From Pseudomonas hefeiensis (lineage in GTDB: Bacteria > Pseudomonadota > Gammaproteobacteria > Pseudomonadales > Pseudomonadaceae), in contig NZ_CP117449.1 of assembly GCF_030687835.1 (NCBI RefSeq), positions 4,774,001 through 4,838,000 on the forward strand: a DNA stretch of 64,000 bases, written 5' to 3'. A program made the translations under genes and the position numbers. Below, piece by piece: positions 36,712 to 46,074 of the stretch. The notes under the pieces were generated by a model. It worked only from the letters and a program-made list of their open reading frames with translations. It searched no databases and had not been told where the DNA came from. Position 1 is the stretch's first letter. Each line of letters opens with the position of its first letter.

Positions 36712-37470
36712 CTAGGCGATATGTCGCCAGTCGAGCCCTGAATCTTGATCGGCCAGTTGCAGCCAGTCCGGGTCGCACCCGAGGGTGTCGACGAAACATT
36801 GCCGGGCCAGCTGCGGCAGGTTGTTCTTGCTGCTCAGATGGGCCAGGACCAGGTGTTGCAGGCCTTGCCAGCCCAACTCGGCCACCAGGAACGCCGCCTG
36901 GTGGTTGTTCAAATGTCCGTGCTCCCCGCCTACCCGCTGCTTGAGAAAGTACGGGTAGTACCCGCGCGCCAGCATGTCACGGCAGTGGTTGGACTCGATC
37001 ATCAAAGCATCGAGGTCCCGGTAGCTGTCCATCACCCTGTCGCAATACGAACCCAGGTCGGTCAGCAACCCAAAGCGCCGCTCACCGTCGCTGAACACAT
37101 ACTGCGTTGGCTCCCGGGCATCGTGCGCCACGCTGACCACGCTGACATCCAGGGCACCAATGCGCAGTTGCTCGCCACCGGCCACGAAGCCAGCAGGTTC
37201 GATGGGCTTACGCAGACCCGCCAGTGTTCCGCGGCTCAGGTATACCGGCAGATTGTAGCGCCGAGACAGCAAACCCACGCCATGCACGTGATCGGCATGT
37301 TCGTGGGTTACGAGTATCGCGCTCAATTGCGCCGGGTGCACACCCAGGCGCAACAGGCGTTTCTCGGTTTCTCGCAAAGAGAAACCACAATCGACCAGCA
37401 CATACGTGCCGGCGCTGGCTATCAGCGTGCCGTTCCCTTGGCTACCGCTGCCGAGAACGGCAAAACGCAC
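36712..37470 (-). CDS. MBL-fold metallo-hydrolase (YycJ/WalJ-like)
   Basis: 252 residues. Metal motifs are VTHEHADHVHGVG (HxHxDH), a later DLGSYCDRV aspartate and histidines at ESNHCRDML and VLAHLSSKNN. The start RFAVLGSGSQGNGTLIASAG is the typical opening of YycJ-like enzymes, possible DNA- or RNA-processing exonucleases. The substrate is undetermined. It starts 4 bp after the bamC stop and is probably co-transcribed with it. Confidence 0.88.
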   Translation of the reverse strand: MRFAVLGSGSQGNGTLIASAGTYVLVDCGFSLRETEKRLLRLGVHPAQLSAILVTHEHADHVHGVGLLSRRYNLPVYLSRGTLAGLRKPIEPAGFVAGGEQLRIGALDVSVVSVAHDAREPTQYVFSDGERRFGLLTDLGSYCDRVMDSYRDLDALMIESNHCRDMLARGYYPYFLKQRVGGEHGHLNNHQAAFLVAELGWQGLQHLVLAHLSSKNNLPQLARQCFVDTLGCDPDWLQLADQDSGLDWRHIA

Positions 37471-37474
37471 CGGA

Positions 37475-38590
37475 TCAGCCCAGGTTGTCCTGAATCACGC
37501 CCAACACCTTGCGGGCCACATCGGCCGGCGCCACGGTGTTGATGTTTTTCTCGACGGTCACCTGAACGCTCTCACCCACCTTGCTCAGGCGAACCTGATA
37601 ACGCTCGGCACGGGCTTCAATTTCTTCCTTGTCCGGCGCGCTGCCGAACAGACCACTGAAGAAGCCAGGCTTCTCATCTTTATTCTCGGCCTTTTCGGCG
37701 AGGTTGATGTAGTACAGGCCCAGGCTGCGGTTGATGTCTTCAACCCGCCACTCACCCTGCTCCAGCGCGCGACCCACACTCGACCAGGCGCGATCCAGGT
37801 CGGAGCCGACGTTGAGCACCGGGTTGCCGCTGCCGTCTTCGCTCAGGCTGACGCGGCTCGGCACGTCGAAATCCCGGGATGCAAGCATCGAAACCGAACC
37901 GCCCTGTTCTGCGGTGCGGCTCATGCTGGCGAGCATGTCGTCCACCAGCGCGGCGTCCAGGCCGGTGTTGACCGAACGGTTGGTGAAGGCCACATCGGCG
38001 GTGCTGCCGGCAGGACGTTCGGCGCTGACCACGTAGATTTCACTGGTGTTGCGCTGCACGCCTGGCTCGATGCGAACCCGCACGCGGCTTTCGCTGTCGG
38101 CACCGACACCGGCGGCGCTCAGGCGCTTGGCCATGGCGGCGGACAGCTCATCGGCACGTTGCCAGGTCGTGGTGAACTCGCCCGTTTGCGGGCGCTGTTC
38201 GTCCAGGCGGAAACCGTTGTCCTGGAAGAACTGGATCGCCACGGGCCAGACTTCGGCCGGTGGATGCTGGGCCATGACCCAGCTTGAATCGCCACTCTTC
38301 TGCAGGGTGTAGTCGCTGGCATCGGCCATGGCCGTGAGCGGCTGTGGACGGGGGACGATGTATTCACCCTTGACGCTGTCGTCAGCCACATTACGCGGGA
38401 TCGGCAGCAACGGATCCAGACGCTTGGCGACATTGACATCGGGGGGCAGTTGCATCGGTGCAGTCTGTTGCGCTTCCAGGTAATCGCTACCACGGTCGCG
38501 GAAGTAACCTTCCGGGCCCCAGACCCATCCGCAGCCGCTGGTGCTGGAGATAATCAAGGCAAGTGCGGAAAGTCCGGCCATTCGCTTCAT
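37475..38590 (-). CDS. bamC: Outer-membrane assembly lipoprotein BamC
   Basis: Lipoprotein of the Bam beta-barrel assembly complex. 371 residues, with a lipoprotein signal ending at Cys20 (MAGLSALALIISSTSGC). An unstructured N-terminal stretch carries PMQLPPDVNVAKRLDPLLPI; two helix-grip domains follow (VWPVAIQFFQDNGFRLDEQ and AWSSVGRALEQGEWRVEDIN). It lies 17 bp downstream of dapA, as in many gamma-proteobacteria. Confidence 0.95.
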   Translation of the reverse strand: MKRMAGLSALALIISSTSGCGWVWGPEGYFRDRGSDYLEAQQTAPMQLPPDVNVAKRLDPLLPIPRNVADDSVKGEYIVPRPQPLTAMADASDYTLQKSGDSSWVMAQHPPAEVWPVAIQFFQDNGFRLDEQRPQTGEFTTTWQRADELSAAMAKRLSAAGVGADSESRVRVRIEPGVQRNTSEIYVVSAERPAGSTADVAFTNRSVNTGLDAALVDDMLASMSRTAEQGGSVSMLASRDFDVPSRVSLSEDGSGNPVLNVGSDLDRAWSSVGRALEQGEWRVEDINRSLGLYYINLAEKAENKDEKPGFFSGLFGSAPDKEEIEARAERYQVRLSKVGESVQVTVEKNINTVAPADVARKVLGVIQDNLG

Positions 38591-38607
38591 GCGTTGTACT
38601 TCCTCAA

Positions 38608-39486
38608 TTAAACCAGGACGCCCGACTGGCGCATGGCCTGCCGAAGCGGTTCGTGACAGGCTTCGCTCAGCCAGGTGAGCGGCAGGCGGATGCCTTGATG
38701 CATCAGGCCCATTTCAACCAAAGCCCACTTCACCGGAATCGGGTTGGCTTCGATGAACAGGTCCCTGTGCAGCGGCATCAGTTTTTCGTTGATGGCCCGC
38801 GCGGTCTCGGCGTCGCCCTTGAGCGCAGCCTCGCACAGGTCGGCCATTTCGCGCGGAGCGACGTTGGCGGTGACGGAGATATTGCCCTTGCCACCCAGCA
38901 GGATCAGTTCGACCGCGGTCGGATCATCGCCGGACAGCACGATGAAGTCATCGCTCACGCCAGCGAGGATGGCTTTGGCGCGGTCCAGGTGGCCGGTGGC
39001 TTCCTTGATGCCGATGATGTTCGGCACGGTGGAGAGGCGAATCACGGTCTCGGCCTGCATGTCGCAGGAGGTACGGCCAGGAACGTTGTAGAGAATCTGC
39101 GGGATGTCCACAGCCTCGGCAATGTGCTTGAAGTGCTGGTACAAGCCTTCCTGGGTTGGCTTGTTGTAATACGGCACGACGAGTAGGCAGGCGTCGGCGC
39201 CGGCTTCCTTGGCGTTACGGGTCAGCTCGACGGCTTCGCGGGTCGAATTGGCGCCGGTACCGGCGATCACCGGAATCTTCCCGGCTACCTGCTTGACCAC
39301 GGCACGGATGACTTCGATGTGCTCATTGACGTCGAGGGTTGCCGACTCGCCGGTGGTACCGACGGCGACAATGGCATGGGTGCCGTTTTCAAGGTGGAAG
39401 TCCACGAGTTTGCTGAGGCTGGCCCAGTCAAGACGCCCTTGTGCATCCATGGGTGTGACCAGTGCCACCATACTGCCCGCAATCAT
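38608..39486 (-). CDS. dapA: 4-hydroxy-tetrahydrodipicolinate synthase
   Basis: First committed step of lysine and meso-diaminopimelate synthesis, condensing pyruvate with aspartate semialdehyde. 292 residues from ATG 39486 ([20 protein letters not shown]), matching the usual 292. [11 protein letters not shown] binds pyruvate; [11 protein letters not shown] has the catalytic tyrosine; [14 protein letters not shown] has the Schiff-base lysine. An upstream in-frame start at 39534 would add 16 residues not seen in the family. Confidence 0.97.
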   Translation of the reverse strand: MIAGSMVALVTPMDAQGRLDWASLSKLVDFHLENGTHAIVAVGTTGESATLDVNEHIEVIRAVVKQVAGKIPVIAGTGANSTREAVELTRNAKEAGADACLLVVPYYNKPTQEGLYQHFKHIAEAVDIPQILYNVPGRTSCDMQAETVIRLSTVPNIIGIKEATGHLDRAKAILAGVSDDFIVLSGDDPTAVELILLGGKGNISVTANVAPREMADLCEAALKGDAETARAINEKLMPLHRDLFIEANPIPVKWALVEMGLMHQGIRLPLTWLSEACHEPLRQAMRQSGVLV

Positions 39487-39801
39487 GAAACCGCTCCTGC
39501 CGGAAAAAGAGAGCGGTAATGGTACTGGCGCCAAGATGCTTGTACAAGCGAACTACCATTCCCCTTGGCGATGGTTTTCGCTACCCTTCAGGCTTTGATC
39601 GGTACCGATAAGCTCATACGCCGGTTCCCAGCCTCCGTTTTCGTCGCCACAAGCCCCATTCCTGCGTTTGTCTTGCCGCATTCCCGCCGTCCCGGAATGC
39701 AGCGCAACCCCAGGCACAGGGCTTGAGTCGTTCGTTTCTCCAGGTCTGTCACCGTGCCGAGCTACAAAAGTGCCGACCGCTCATCGTTTTAGGAATGCTG
39801 C
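39487..39801. other. 315-bp divergent promoter region of dapA and gcvR
   Basis: No gene is seen. It contains short palindromes CTTGTACAAG (39539-39548) and TCGGTACCGA, and GC-rich sequence before gcvR. It should hold both promoters. Confidence 0.5.
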
Positions 39802-40362
39802 ATGTCCACCCCCACAGTCCGCGAACAATTCCTTGTTATCAGTGCCCTTGGCGCCAACCCCATGGAGCTGACTAACGTCCTGTGCCGCGCCAGCCATGAA
39901 AATCGCTGCGCCGTCGTAACCTCACGCCTGACCCGTCACGGCGAATGCAGTGCGCTCGTGCTTGAAATCTCCGGCAGCTGGGACGCCCTGGCCCGCCTGG
40001 AAGCCAGCTTGCCAGTGCTGGCCAAGAAACACGCCTTCACCGTCAACGTGGTGCGCAGCGCCGCCCTGGAAAACCGTCCCCAGGCGCTACCCTATGTCGC
40101 ATATGTGAGTTCGGCCTATCGCCCGGACATCATCAACGAGCTGTGCCAGTTCTTCATGGACCACCATGTCGAGCTGGAAAACCTGACCTGCGACACCTAC
40201 CAGGCTCCGCAGACCGGCGGCACCATGCTCAATGCCACGTTCACCGTGACACTGCCGGCCGGCACCCAGATCAGTTGGCTGCGCGATCAGTTCCTGGATT
40301 TCGCCGACGCGATGAACCTCGATGCCCTGATCGAACCGTGGCGCCCTCAAAACCCAATGTAA
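39802..40362 (+). CDS. gcvR: Glycine cleavage system repressor-like ACT protein
   Basis: 186 residues with two ACT domains: residues about 8-75 (QFLVISALGANPMELTNVLC) and 95-165 (YVAYVSSAYRPDIINELCQF). This is the GcvR arrangement, a protein co-regulator of glycine cleavage in E. coli, where it acts by binding GcvA. No gcv operon is close by. It lies 10 bp upstream of bcp, and the dapA/gcvR-bcp divergence is a conserved block. Confidence 0.9.
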   Translation: MSTPTVREQFLVISALGANPMELTNVLCRASHENRCAVVTSRLTRHGECSALVLEISGSWDALARLEASLPVLAKKHAFTVNVVRSAALENRPQALPYVAYVSSAYRPDIINELCQFFMDHHVELENLTCDTYQAPQTGGTMLNATFTVTLPAGTQISWLRDQFLDFADAMNLDALIEPWRPQNPM

Positions 40363-40372
40363 GGAAGCGTTC

Positions 40373-40846
40373 ATGGCCGTTGCCATCGACCAACCGGTTA
40401 CCGATTTCCAGGCGCCCGCCACCAGCGGGCACACCGTCAGCCTCGCCGCCCTTAAAGGCAAGCAGGTGGTGATTTACTTCTACCCCAAGGACAGCACCCC
40501 GGGCTGTACTACCGAAGGCCAGGGTTTTCGTGACCAGTACGCGCAGTTCCAGGCTGCCAACACCGAAGTGTTCGGCGTATCGCGCGATAGCCTCAAGTCC
40601 CACGAGAACTTCAAGTGCAAGCAGGAGTTCCCGTTCGAACTGATCAGCGACAAGGACGAGGCCGTCTGCCAGCTGTTCGACGTGATCAAACTGAAAAAGC
40701 TCTATGGCAAGGAATACCTGGGCGTTGATCGCAGCACGTTCCTGATCGACAAGGATGGTGTGCTACGCCAGGAATGGCGCGGCGTGAAGGTGCCGGGACA
40801 TGTGGAGGCGGTGTTGGCGGCGGCTCAGGCTCTGAACAAGGCCTGA
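40373..40846 (+). CDS. bcp: Thiol peroxidase Bcp (peroxiredoxin)
   Basis: 157-residue cytoplasmic peroxiredoxin reducing organic hydroperoxides and H2O2. The active site YPKDSTPGCTTEGQGFRD has the peroxidatic cysteine with its conserved Thr/Pro surround; the PrxQ-type resolving cysteine normally five residues later is replaced by glycine, leaving cysteines near HENFKCKQEF and EAVCQLFD as possible partners. AAGGAAG precedes ATG 40373. Co-transcribed with gcvR. Confidence 0.93.
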   Translation: MAVAIDQPVTDFQAPATSGHTVSLAALKGKQVVIYFYPKDSTPGCTTEGQGFRDQYAQFQAANTEVFGVSRDSLKSHENFKCKQEFPFELISDKDEAVCQLFDVIKLKKLYGKEYLGVDRSTFLIDKDGVLRQEWRGVKVPGHVEAVLAAAQALNKA

Positions 40847-40871
40847 CTTTTGGGAGCGCCTGCTCCACCTC

Positions 40872-40944
40872 CTTCGCGAGCAAGCCCGCTCCCACATGGA
40901 TCTGCGACAATCTAACCATGTGGGAGCGGGCTTGCTCGCGAAGG
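40872..40944. repeat. REP-like pair, outward-facing (family A)
   Basis: TTCGCGAGCAAGCCCGCTCC CACA followed about 24 bp later by its inverse ending GGGCTTGCTCGCGAAGG. Compared with most copies here the arms face the other way (tail-to-tail), and the inner halves are the CCCACA ends. It separates convergent bcp and the AI-2E permease gene. Confidence 0.85.
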
Positions 40945-40979
40945 GGCCATCAGCCTCACCAGCTAATTCAGATTGACCG

Positions 40980-42050
40980 CTACAACAACGGCGCCACAAC
41001 CGGCTCCCGGCTCGGCCACGCATCCAGCACCGCCTTGAACAGGGTCGCCAGGGGAATCGCAAAGAACACCCCCCAGAACCCCCACAGCCCGCCAAACAGC
41101 AACACCGCGCAGATGATCGCCACCGGATGCAGGTTCACCGCCTCGGAGAACAGCAGCGGCACCAGTACGTTGCCATCGAGCGTCTGGATGATCCCGTAGA
41201 CCGCCATCAGATAAATGAACTGATCGCTCCACCCCCACTGGAACAGCGCAATCAACGCCACCGGCACGGTCACCACCACGGTACCGACGTAAGGCACCAC
41301 CACCGAAATACCCACCAGCAGCGCCAGCAGTGCGGCGTAATTGAGCCCCAGGGCCACGAAGCCGATATAGGTCACGCCGCCGCAGATGAAAATCTCGATG
41401 ACTTTTCCGCGAATGTAATTGGCGATCTGGTGATTCATTTCCTGGGCCACCCGAGTGATCAGCGCCCGCTCGCGGGGCAGATAGCCACGAACCCAGCGCC
41501 CGATCATTTCCCGATCCTTGAGAAAGAAAAACACCAGGATCGGCACCAGCACCAGGTAGATCATGATGTTCACCAGAAGCGGCAGGCTGGACAAAGAAAA
41601 CGTCAGCGCCCACTGACCGAACGTGCCGATCTGGCCACGCACCACCTCAATGGCCTGCAGTACCTGTTCATCGGAGACCAGATGCGGATAGCGCTCAGGC
41701 AACAGCAATAACAGCGACTGCCATTTGACGAGCATCCCGGGCAATTCGTTGAACAGCGTCACCAACTGATGCCAGAGCAGCGGCATGATCACGACGACGA
41801 ACACCACCAACAAACCCATGAACAGGGCGAATACCAGCCCTACCGCCATGGCGCCAGGCAGCCGCATCCGTTCCAGCGTCGTGACCAGCCCTTGCATCAG
41901 GTACGCCAGCACCATCCCTGCCAGCACCGGCGCGAGCATGCCGCCGAGCGTGAGGACTGCCGTGAATGCCAGGAACAGCAACACTGCCAGCACGACTGCC
42001 TCTTCGTCGGAGAAGTAGCGCTGGATCCAGTCGCGTAACACCTTGAACAT
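40980..42050 (-). CDS. AI-2E/PerM-family membrane protein
   Basis: 356-residue inner-membrane protein with about seven or eight transmembrane helices, beginning with the paired helices VVLAVLLFLAFTAVLTLGGM and VLAGMVLAYLMQ. GKVIEIFICGGVTYIGF, PYVGTVVVTVPVALIAL and LDGNVLVPLLFSEAVNLHPV are the family signatures. Members are proposed autoinducer-2 exporters or ion antiporters; the substrate is not decided here. It follows tusA on the same strand, 30 bp apart. Confidence 0.9.
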   Translation of the reverse strand: MFKVLRDWIQRYFSDEEAVVLAVLLFLAFTAVLTLGGMLAPVLAGMVLAYLMQGLVTTLERMRLPGAMAVGLVFALFMGLLVVFVVVIMPLLWHQLVTLFNELPGMLVKWQSLLLLLPERYPHLVSDEQVLQAIEVVRGQIGTFGQWALTFSLSSLPLLVNIMIYLVLVPILVFFFLKDREMIGRWVRGYLPRERALITRVAQEMNHQIANYIRGKVIEIFICGGVTYIGFVALGLNYAALLALLVGISVVVPYVGTVVVTVPVALIALFQWGWSDQFIYLMAVYGIIQTLDGNVLVPLLFSEAVNLHPVAIICAVLLFGGLWGFWGVFFAIPLATLFKAVLDAWPSREPVVAPLL

Positions 42051-42080
42051 TAAAAATCCTTAAGGGCCACTGTCGGTTTT

Positions 42081-42320
42081 TCAGGCTTTCTTCAGCCAGT
42101 AACGGTAGACGCCGTTGTCGTCTTCTTCACGCAGCAGGGTATGACCGGCCAGACGGGCAAAGGTGCGGAAATCACGCTGGGAGCCCGCATCCGTTGCGGT
42201 CACCTTGAGCACGGCGCCGCTGGCCAGACGATTGAGTTCCAGCTTGGCCTTGAGCAGTGGTAACGGACAATTCAGGCCACTGGCGTCCAGTTCGGCATCG
42301 GGGGCTACAGCATCGGTCAT
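42081..42320 (-). CDS. tusA: TusA-family sulfur-transfer protein
   Basis: 79 residues. LDASGLNCPLPLLKAKLEL carries the single persulfide cysteine in the CPxP motif; the rest (VLKVTATDAGSQRDFRTFA) matches the IF3-like fold. It relays sulfur, in E. coli toward 2-thiouridine of tRNA, but pseudomonads often have several paralogues, so this may be a related family member. It is divergent from bepA. Confidence 0.85.
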   Translation of the reverse strand: MTDAVAPDAELDASGLNCPLPLLKAKLELNRLASGAVLKVTATDAGSQRDFRTFARLAGHTLLREEDDNGVYRYWLKKA

Positions 42321-42418
42321 CGGTTCACTCCGCAGCAGGTCGTTGAGCGACTTAGAATATCTGGTCCCAGGCCTGGTGTCCGGCTACAGTAGGGTCTTTG
42401 TCAACTAAGGCTTCGTGC

Positions 42419-43852
42419 ATGACATTTCTGCGCCCCACCCTGCTGACGCTCGCTTGCCTGCTTGCCTCACCGGGCTTCGCCGACGACCTGCCGTCACTTG
42501 GCGACGCCAGTTCTGCCATCGTCTCGCCACAACAGGAGCACCAGTTGGGTCGCGCCTGGCTGGCCTTGCTGCGCAGTCAGGTCTCACAGCTCAACGATCC
42601 ACTGCTCAAGGACTACGTCGAGTCCAGCGTTTACAAACTGGTGGAGACCAGCCAGGTCAACGACCGACGCCTGGAATTCATCCTGATCAATAGCCCACAG
42701 CTCAACGCCTTCGCCGCACCCGGCGGAATCGTCGGGGTAAACGGTGGATTGTTCCTCAACGCGCAAACCGAAGGCGAATACGCCTCGGTCATGGCCCACG
42801 AGCTGGCGCACTTGTCGCAACGCCACTTTGCCCGGGGCGTCGAAGCCCAGCAACGCATGCAGGTGCCGATGATGGCAGCGCTGCTGGCCGGCATTGTGAT
42901 CGCCGCCGCCGGGGGTGGTGATGCCGGGATCGCGGCCATTGCCGGCACCCAGGCGGCCGCCATCCAGGAACAACGGCGCTTCTCTCGTCAGAACGAGCAG
43001 GAAGCCGACCGCATCGGCATCCAGAACCTGGAAAAGGCCGGCTATGATCCGCGGTCCATGCCGAGCATGTTCGAGCGGCTGATGCGCCAGTACCGTTTCG
43101 ACGCCAGGCCCCCTGAATTCCTCCTGACTCACCCGGTGACCGAATCCCGAATCGCTGACACCCGCAACCGCGCCGAACAGGCAAGGCCAGGTGGCATCGA
43201 GGACAGCATGCGTTATCAATTGATTCGCGCACGGGTCAAGTTGATCTACGAAGAAACTCCGGGACTGGGCGCCAAGCGCTTCCGGGCGCAGTTGGATGAA
43301 AACCCGAAGAACGACGTGGCCCGCTATGGTTTGGCGATCGCGCAGATCAAGGGCGGCCAGTTGAATGAGGCCCGGGAAAACCTCAAGCAGCTGCTGGTCA
43401 AATCGCCCAACGAGATCATCTATAACCTGGCCCAGGTCGATCTGGACATCACCAGCAACAAGCTGCCAGACGCTCAGGCTCGCGTCGACCGGATGCTGAC
43501 CCAGTACCCGGGCAACTATCCATTGAATCAGGTGCGTGTCGACCTGCTGCTCAAGCAGAACCGTCCCGCCGACGCCGAGAAAGCGCTTGAGGACCTGCTC
43601 AAGACTCGCCCCGACGATCCGGACGTCTGGTACATGGTGGCAGAGACTCGGGGGCTGTCGGGCAATATCATTGGCCTGCATCAAGCCCGCGCCGAATATT
43701 TCGCACTGGTAGGCGACTACCGTCAGGCCATCCAGCAACTGGACTTCGCCAAACGGCGCGCCGGTAGCAATTTCCCGCTGTCGTCACGCATCGACGCCAG
43801 GCAGCGCGAGCTCATGGAGCAGGAGCGCATGGTCAAGGACATGATGGGGTAA
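42419..43852 (+). CDS. bepA: Periplasmic M48 metalloprotease BepA (YfgC)
   Basis: 477 residues from ATG 42419, which has TAAGG nine bases upstream; the TTG at 42398 is a weaker option. Signal peptide about residues 1-20 (LLTLACLLASPGFA). Zinc motif HELAHLSQRH with the third ligand in NEQEADRIG; hydrophobic stretch MMAALLAGIVIAAAGGG; then TPR repeats from about residue 270 to the end. BepA checks outer-membrane protein assembly, notably LptD. The bcp-bepA neighbourhood is conserved. Confidence 0.92.
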   Translation: MTFLRPTLLTLACLLASPGFADDLPSLGDASSAIVSPQQEHQLGRAWLALLRSQVSQLNDPLLKDYVESSVYKLVETSQVNDRRLEFILINSPQLNAFAAPGGIVGVNGGLFLNAQTEGEYASVMAHELAHLSQRHFARGVEAQQRMQVPMMAALLAGIVIAAAGGGDAGIAAIAGTQAAAIQEQRRFSRQNEQEADRIGIQNLEKAGYDPRSMPSMFERLMRQYRFDARPPEFLLTHPVTESRIADTRNRAEQARPGGIEDSMRYQLIRARVKLIYEETPGLGAKRFRAQLDENPKNDVARYGLAIAQIKGGQLNEARENLKQLLVKSPNEIIYNLAQVDLDITSNKLPDAQARVDRMLTQYPGNYPLNQVRVDLLLKQNRPADAEKALEDLLKTRPDDPDVWYMVAETRGLSGNIIGLHQARAEYFALVGDYRQAIQQLDFAKRRAGSNFPLSSRIDARQRELMEQERMVKDMMG

Positions 43853-43897
43853 GCCTTGAGTCAGAAAGGCGCCCCTCGTTTCAAGGACCTGTCCCGA

Positions 43898-44806
43898 TCA
43901 GGTCTCCAGATGCGGTTTCATGAGTGCTTCGAACCACTCATGAAAGACCGCCAACCGTCGTGAACGCTGGCGCCGATGCGGGTAGAGCAAAGAGACCGGC
44001 ATGGATGCCGCACGATAATCCGGCATGACCTCCATCAACTCACCTGAATCCAACAAATGCTGGACATCGAAGCGAGGAATCTGAATCAGCCCCAGGCCTC
44101 CACGACAGCAGGCGATGTAGCTTTCGGCATTGTTCACAACCACCTGACTGGGCAGCTCGATCAGATGTTCACTGTCATCGCTGGACAGGTACTCCCAGGG
44201 CAGTTCTCTGCCTGATTTCGGCGATGCGTAGCCCACAGCCCAATGTCCGCTGGACAGTTCCTCCGGCTTAAGCGGCTCTCCGTACTCACGCAAATAGTCG
44301 GGGCTTGCGCAATTGACCAAGGCAATGTGGCCCAGCGATCGCACGACGAGGCTGCTGTCATGCAGTGCACCGATGCGCACCGCGCAGTCCACACCTTCGC
44401 GCACCAGATCGACGGCACGATCGGTTGAACCCAGCGTCACGTGCAATCGAGGATAGCGACGCAGCAATCCGGCTAGCGCCGGGGCAATAAGGCGGCGGGC
44501 AATACGGCTGGGCGCATCAATGATCAATCGGCCGGAAACCTGATGCTTGCTGGCCTGAAACAACTGATCGATGTCTTCCACTTCGGCGAGCAGGGACCGC
44601 ACGCGCTCCAGAAGCTGCTCGCCGTCAGCTGTCAGCCGCACCTGTCGTGTCGTCCGATGCAATAAACGCCCACCCAGGTGCGCCTCCAACTGCTGGATGG
44701 CCGCCGACACTGAAGCGCGTGGCAACTGCAGGGCATTGGCCGCCCTGATAAAGCTACCCATTTCCGCCACTTGCGCGAACACGCGGTACTGGTCGAATCT
44801 GTCCAT
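43898..44806 (-). CDS. LysR-family regulator (CrgA/AaeR-like subgroup)
   Basis: 302 residues. Helix-turn-helix MGSFIRAANALQLPRASVSA, then LLHRTTRQVRLTADGEQLLE, the usual LysR signature. Effector domain PBP2_CrgA_like: SGRLIIDAPSRIARRLIAPA and GVDCAVRIGALHDSSL. The target is likely the SDR gene about 270 bp upstream on the same strand, though not divergent from it. No operator is evident. Confidence 0.9.
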   Translation of the reverse strand: MDRFDQYRVFAQVAEMGSFIRAANALQLPRASVSAAIQQLEAHLGGRLLHRTTRQVRLTADGEQLLERVRSLLAEVEDIDQLFQASKHQVSGRLIIDAPSRIARRLIAPALAGLLRRYPRLHVTLGSTDRAVDLVREGVDCAVRIGALHDSSLVVRSLGHIALVNCASPDYLREYGEPLKPEELSSGHWAVGYASPKSGRELPWEYLSSDDSEHLIELPSQVVVNNAESYIACCRGGLGLIQIPRFDVQHLLDSGELMEVMPDYRAASMPVSLLYPHRRQRSRRLAVFHEWFEALMKPHLET

Positions 44807-44856
44807 TCATCTGCCCTGTCGATATTCCTGGGCTGGCAACGAGCCAACCGCAACGC

Positions 44857-45063
44857 CTACCTGGCGCCCAGCCCTCGGCTCATAAGCCACCAAAGCCCTG
44901 AACTTCCATTTTTGCCAAATGCGCACACGACAAGTAGAAGAATAGCCACAGTTGCGGGTCGCCCCACCTGTCCAACCCGCGCGGTGTAAGCCCAACGCGA
45001 GAGGGCCGGTATCAGCCAGATCAAAAGCGCAGTCAGCAACACGCCTACCGCGCCAAGCATCAT
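44857..45063 (-). CDS. Possible small membrane protein
   Basis: 68 residues from ATG 45063 (MLGAVGVLLTALLIWLIPAL), with two hydrophobic segments, the second PATVAILLLVVCAFG. The ribosome site is weak and the frame extends upstream into the SDR gene without a better start. It lies between the SDR and LysR genes on the same strand. It might be real but has no family support. Confidence 0.35.
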   Translation of the reverse strand: MMLGAVGVLLTALLIWLIPALSRWAYTARVGQVGRPATVAILLLVVCAFGKNGSSGLWWLMSRGLGAR

Positions 45064-45079
45064 GCTCTGAATGATCGGC

Positions 45080-45853
45080 TCACTTGGTGGTGTAGCCGCC
45101 GTTGATAAGGATGGTCTGCCCAGTGATCCACCAGCCATCGCTGACCAGATGACGAATGAAAGGCACGACGTCTTCAATATCGGTCAGACCCGTCTTGCTC
45201 GAGGACGACAGTGCGGCAGCTGTCTTGTGGTAGGCCACCGCGTCGGCACCTTCGGCCGGGTAGAAGAACGGCGTATCCATTGGACCGGGCCCCACGGCAG
45301 TCACCGAGATACCCCGTGCACCGAACTCCTTGGAGGCCGCACGAGTGTAATGCTCAACCGGTGCCTTGGTACCGGCATAGGCCGCATAGAACGGGGTGAA
45401 TGCCCCCAGAAGAGAAGTCACCAGCGTACAGATCTTGCCATTGTCATTGACGTGCTTGCCTGCTTCCTTGAGAAAGAAAAAGGCCACCTTGGAATTGACC
45501 GCTGTCATCTCGTCGTAATCGACTTCGCTGACCTCGGCGAGTGGTTTTTTGAGTACTTTGCCCACGGTATTGATGGCGATGTCTGGCCTGCCGACCACGG
45601 CAATGGCGTCGGCAAACAGCTTTTCGACAGCACCGGCCGTCCTTAGGTCGCCCTGCAAGGCCACGGCCTGTGCACCGCAGGCCTGGATCGCTGCCACGGT
45701 CGCATCGGCGTCCGCTTTGGAAGCGGCGCTGTTGTAGTGGATCGCAACGGCTTTGGCGCCTTGCTCGGCCAAATCACGGGCGATCAAGCCGCCGAGGTTT
45801 TTGGCGCCGCCAGCGATGAGAACGATTTTGCCTTGGATGGAATGGTCTGGCAT
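45080..45853 (-). CDS. SDR-family oxidoreductase
   Basis: 257 residues. Nucleotide motif LIAGGAKNLGGLIARDLAEQ; NTVGKVLKKPL in place of the NNAG motif; catalytic Ser in TLVTSLLGAFTP and YAAYAGTKAPVEHY with the YxxxK pair; C-terminal GWWITGQTILINGG. It is a classical short-chain dehydrogenase; the substrate is unknown. GGAGATAT lies before ATG 45853. A LysR gene downstream may regulate it. Confidence 0.9.
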   Translation of the reverse strand: MPDHSIQGKIVLIAGGAKNLGGLIARDLAEQGAKAVAIHYNSAASKADADATVAAIQACGAQAVALQGDLRTAGAVEKLFADAIAVVGRPDIAINTVGKVLKKPLAEVSEVDYDEMTAVNSKVAFFFLKEAGKHVNDNGKICTLVTSLLGAFTPFYAAYAGTKAPVEHYTRAASKEFGARGISVTAVGPGPMDTPFFYPAEGADAVAYHKTAAALSSSSKTGLTDIEDVVPFIRHLVSDGWWITGQTILINGGYTTK

Positions 45854-46027
45854 GGGATATCTCCTTCATGAATCGATGGAGATCGGAGCTTAGGCGACCC
45901 AAGCAAGCTGATAAATCGCCTGCGGCTGGATACATCATCCAGAAAAAACATCCAATCAAGGGCAATTGATCAGGTGTGACATGCAATCGACCAGCAATCC
46001 AAGCCACCAGCCAGGCCTGACACCCAT

Positions 46028-46060
46028 AAAAAAACCGCCTCTATCGAGGCGGTTTTTTTG
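46028..46060 (-). terminator. Rho-independent terminator after mucD
   Basis: AAACCGCCTC-TAT-CGAGGCGGTTT stem with A runs on the left and T runs on the right, so it can work in both directions. It lies 15 bp after the mucD stop and closes the algU-muc transcription unit. Confidence 0.9.
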
Positions 46061-46074
46061 GGGTAGCTAAGCGA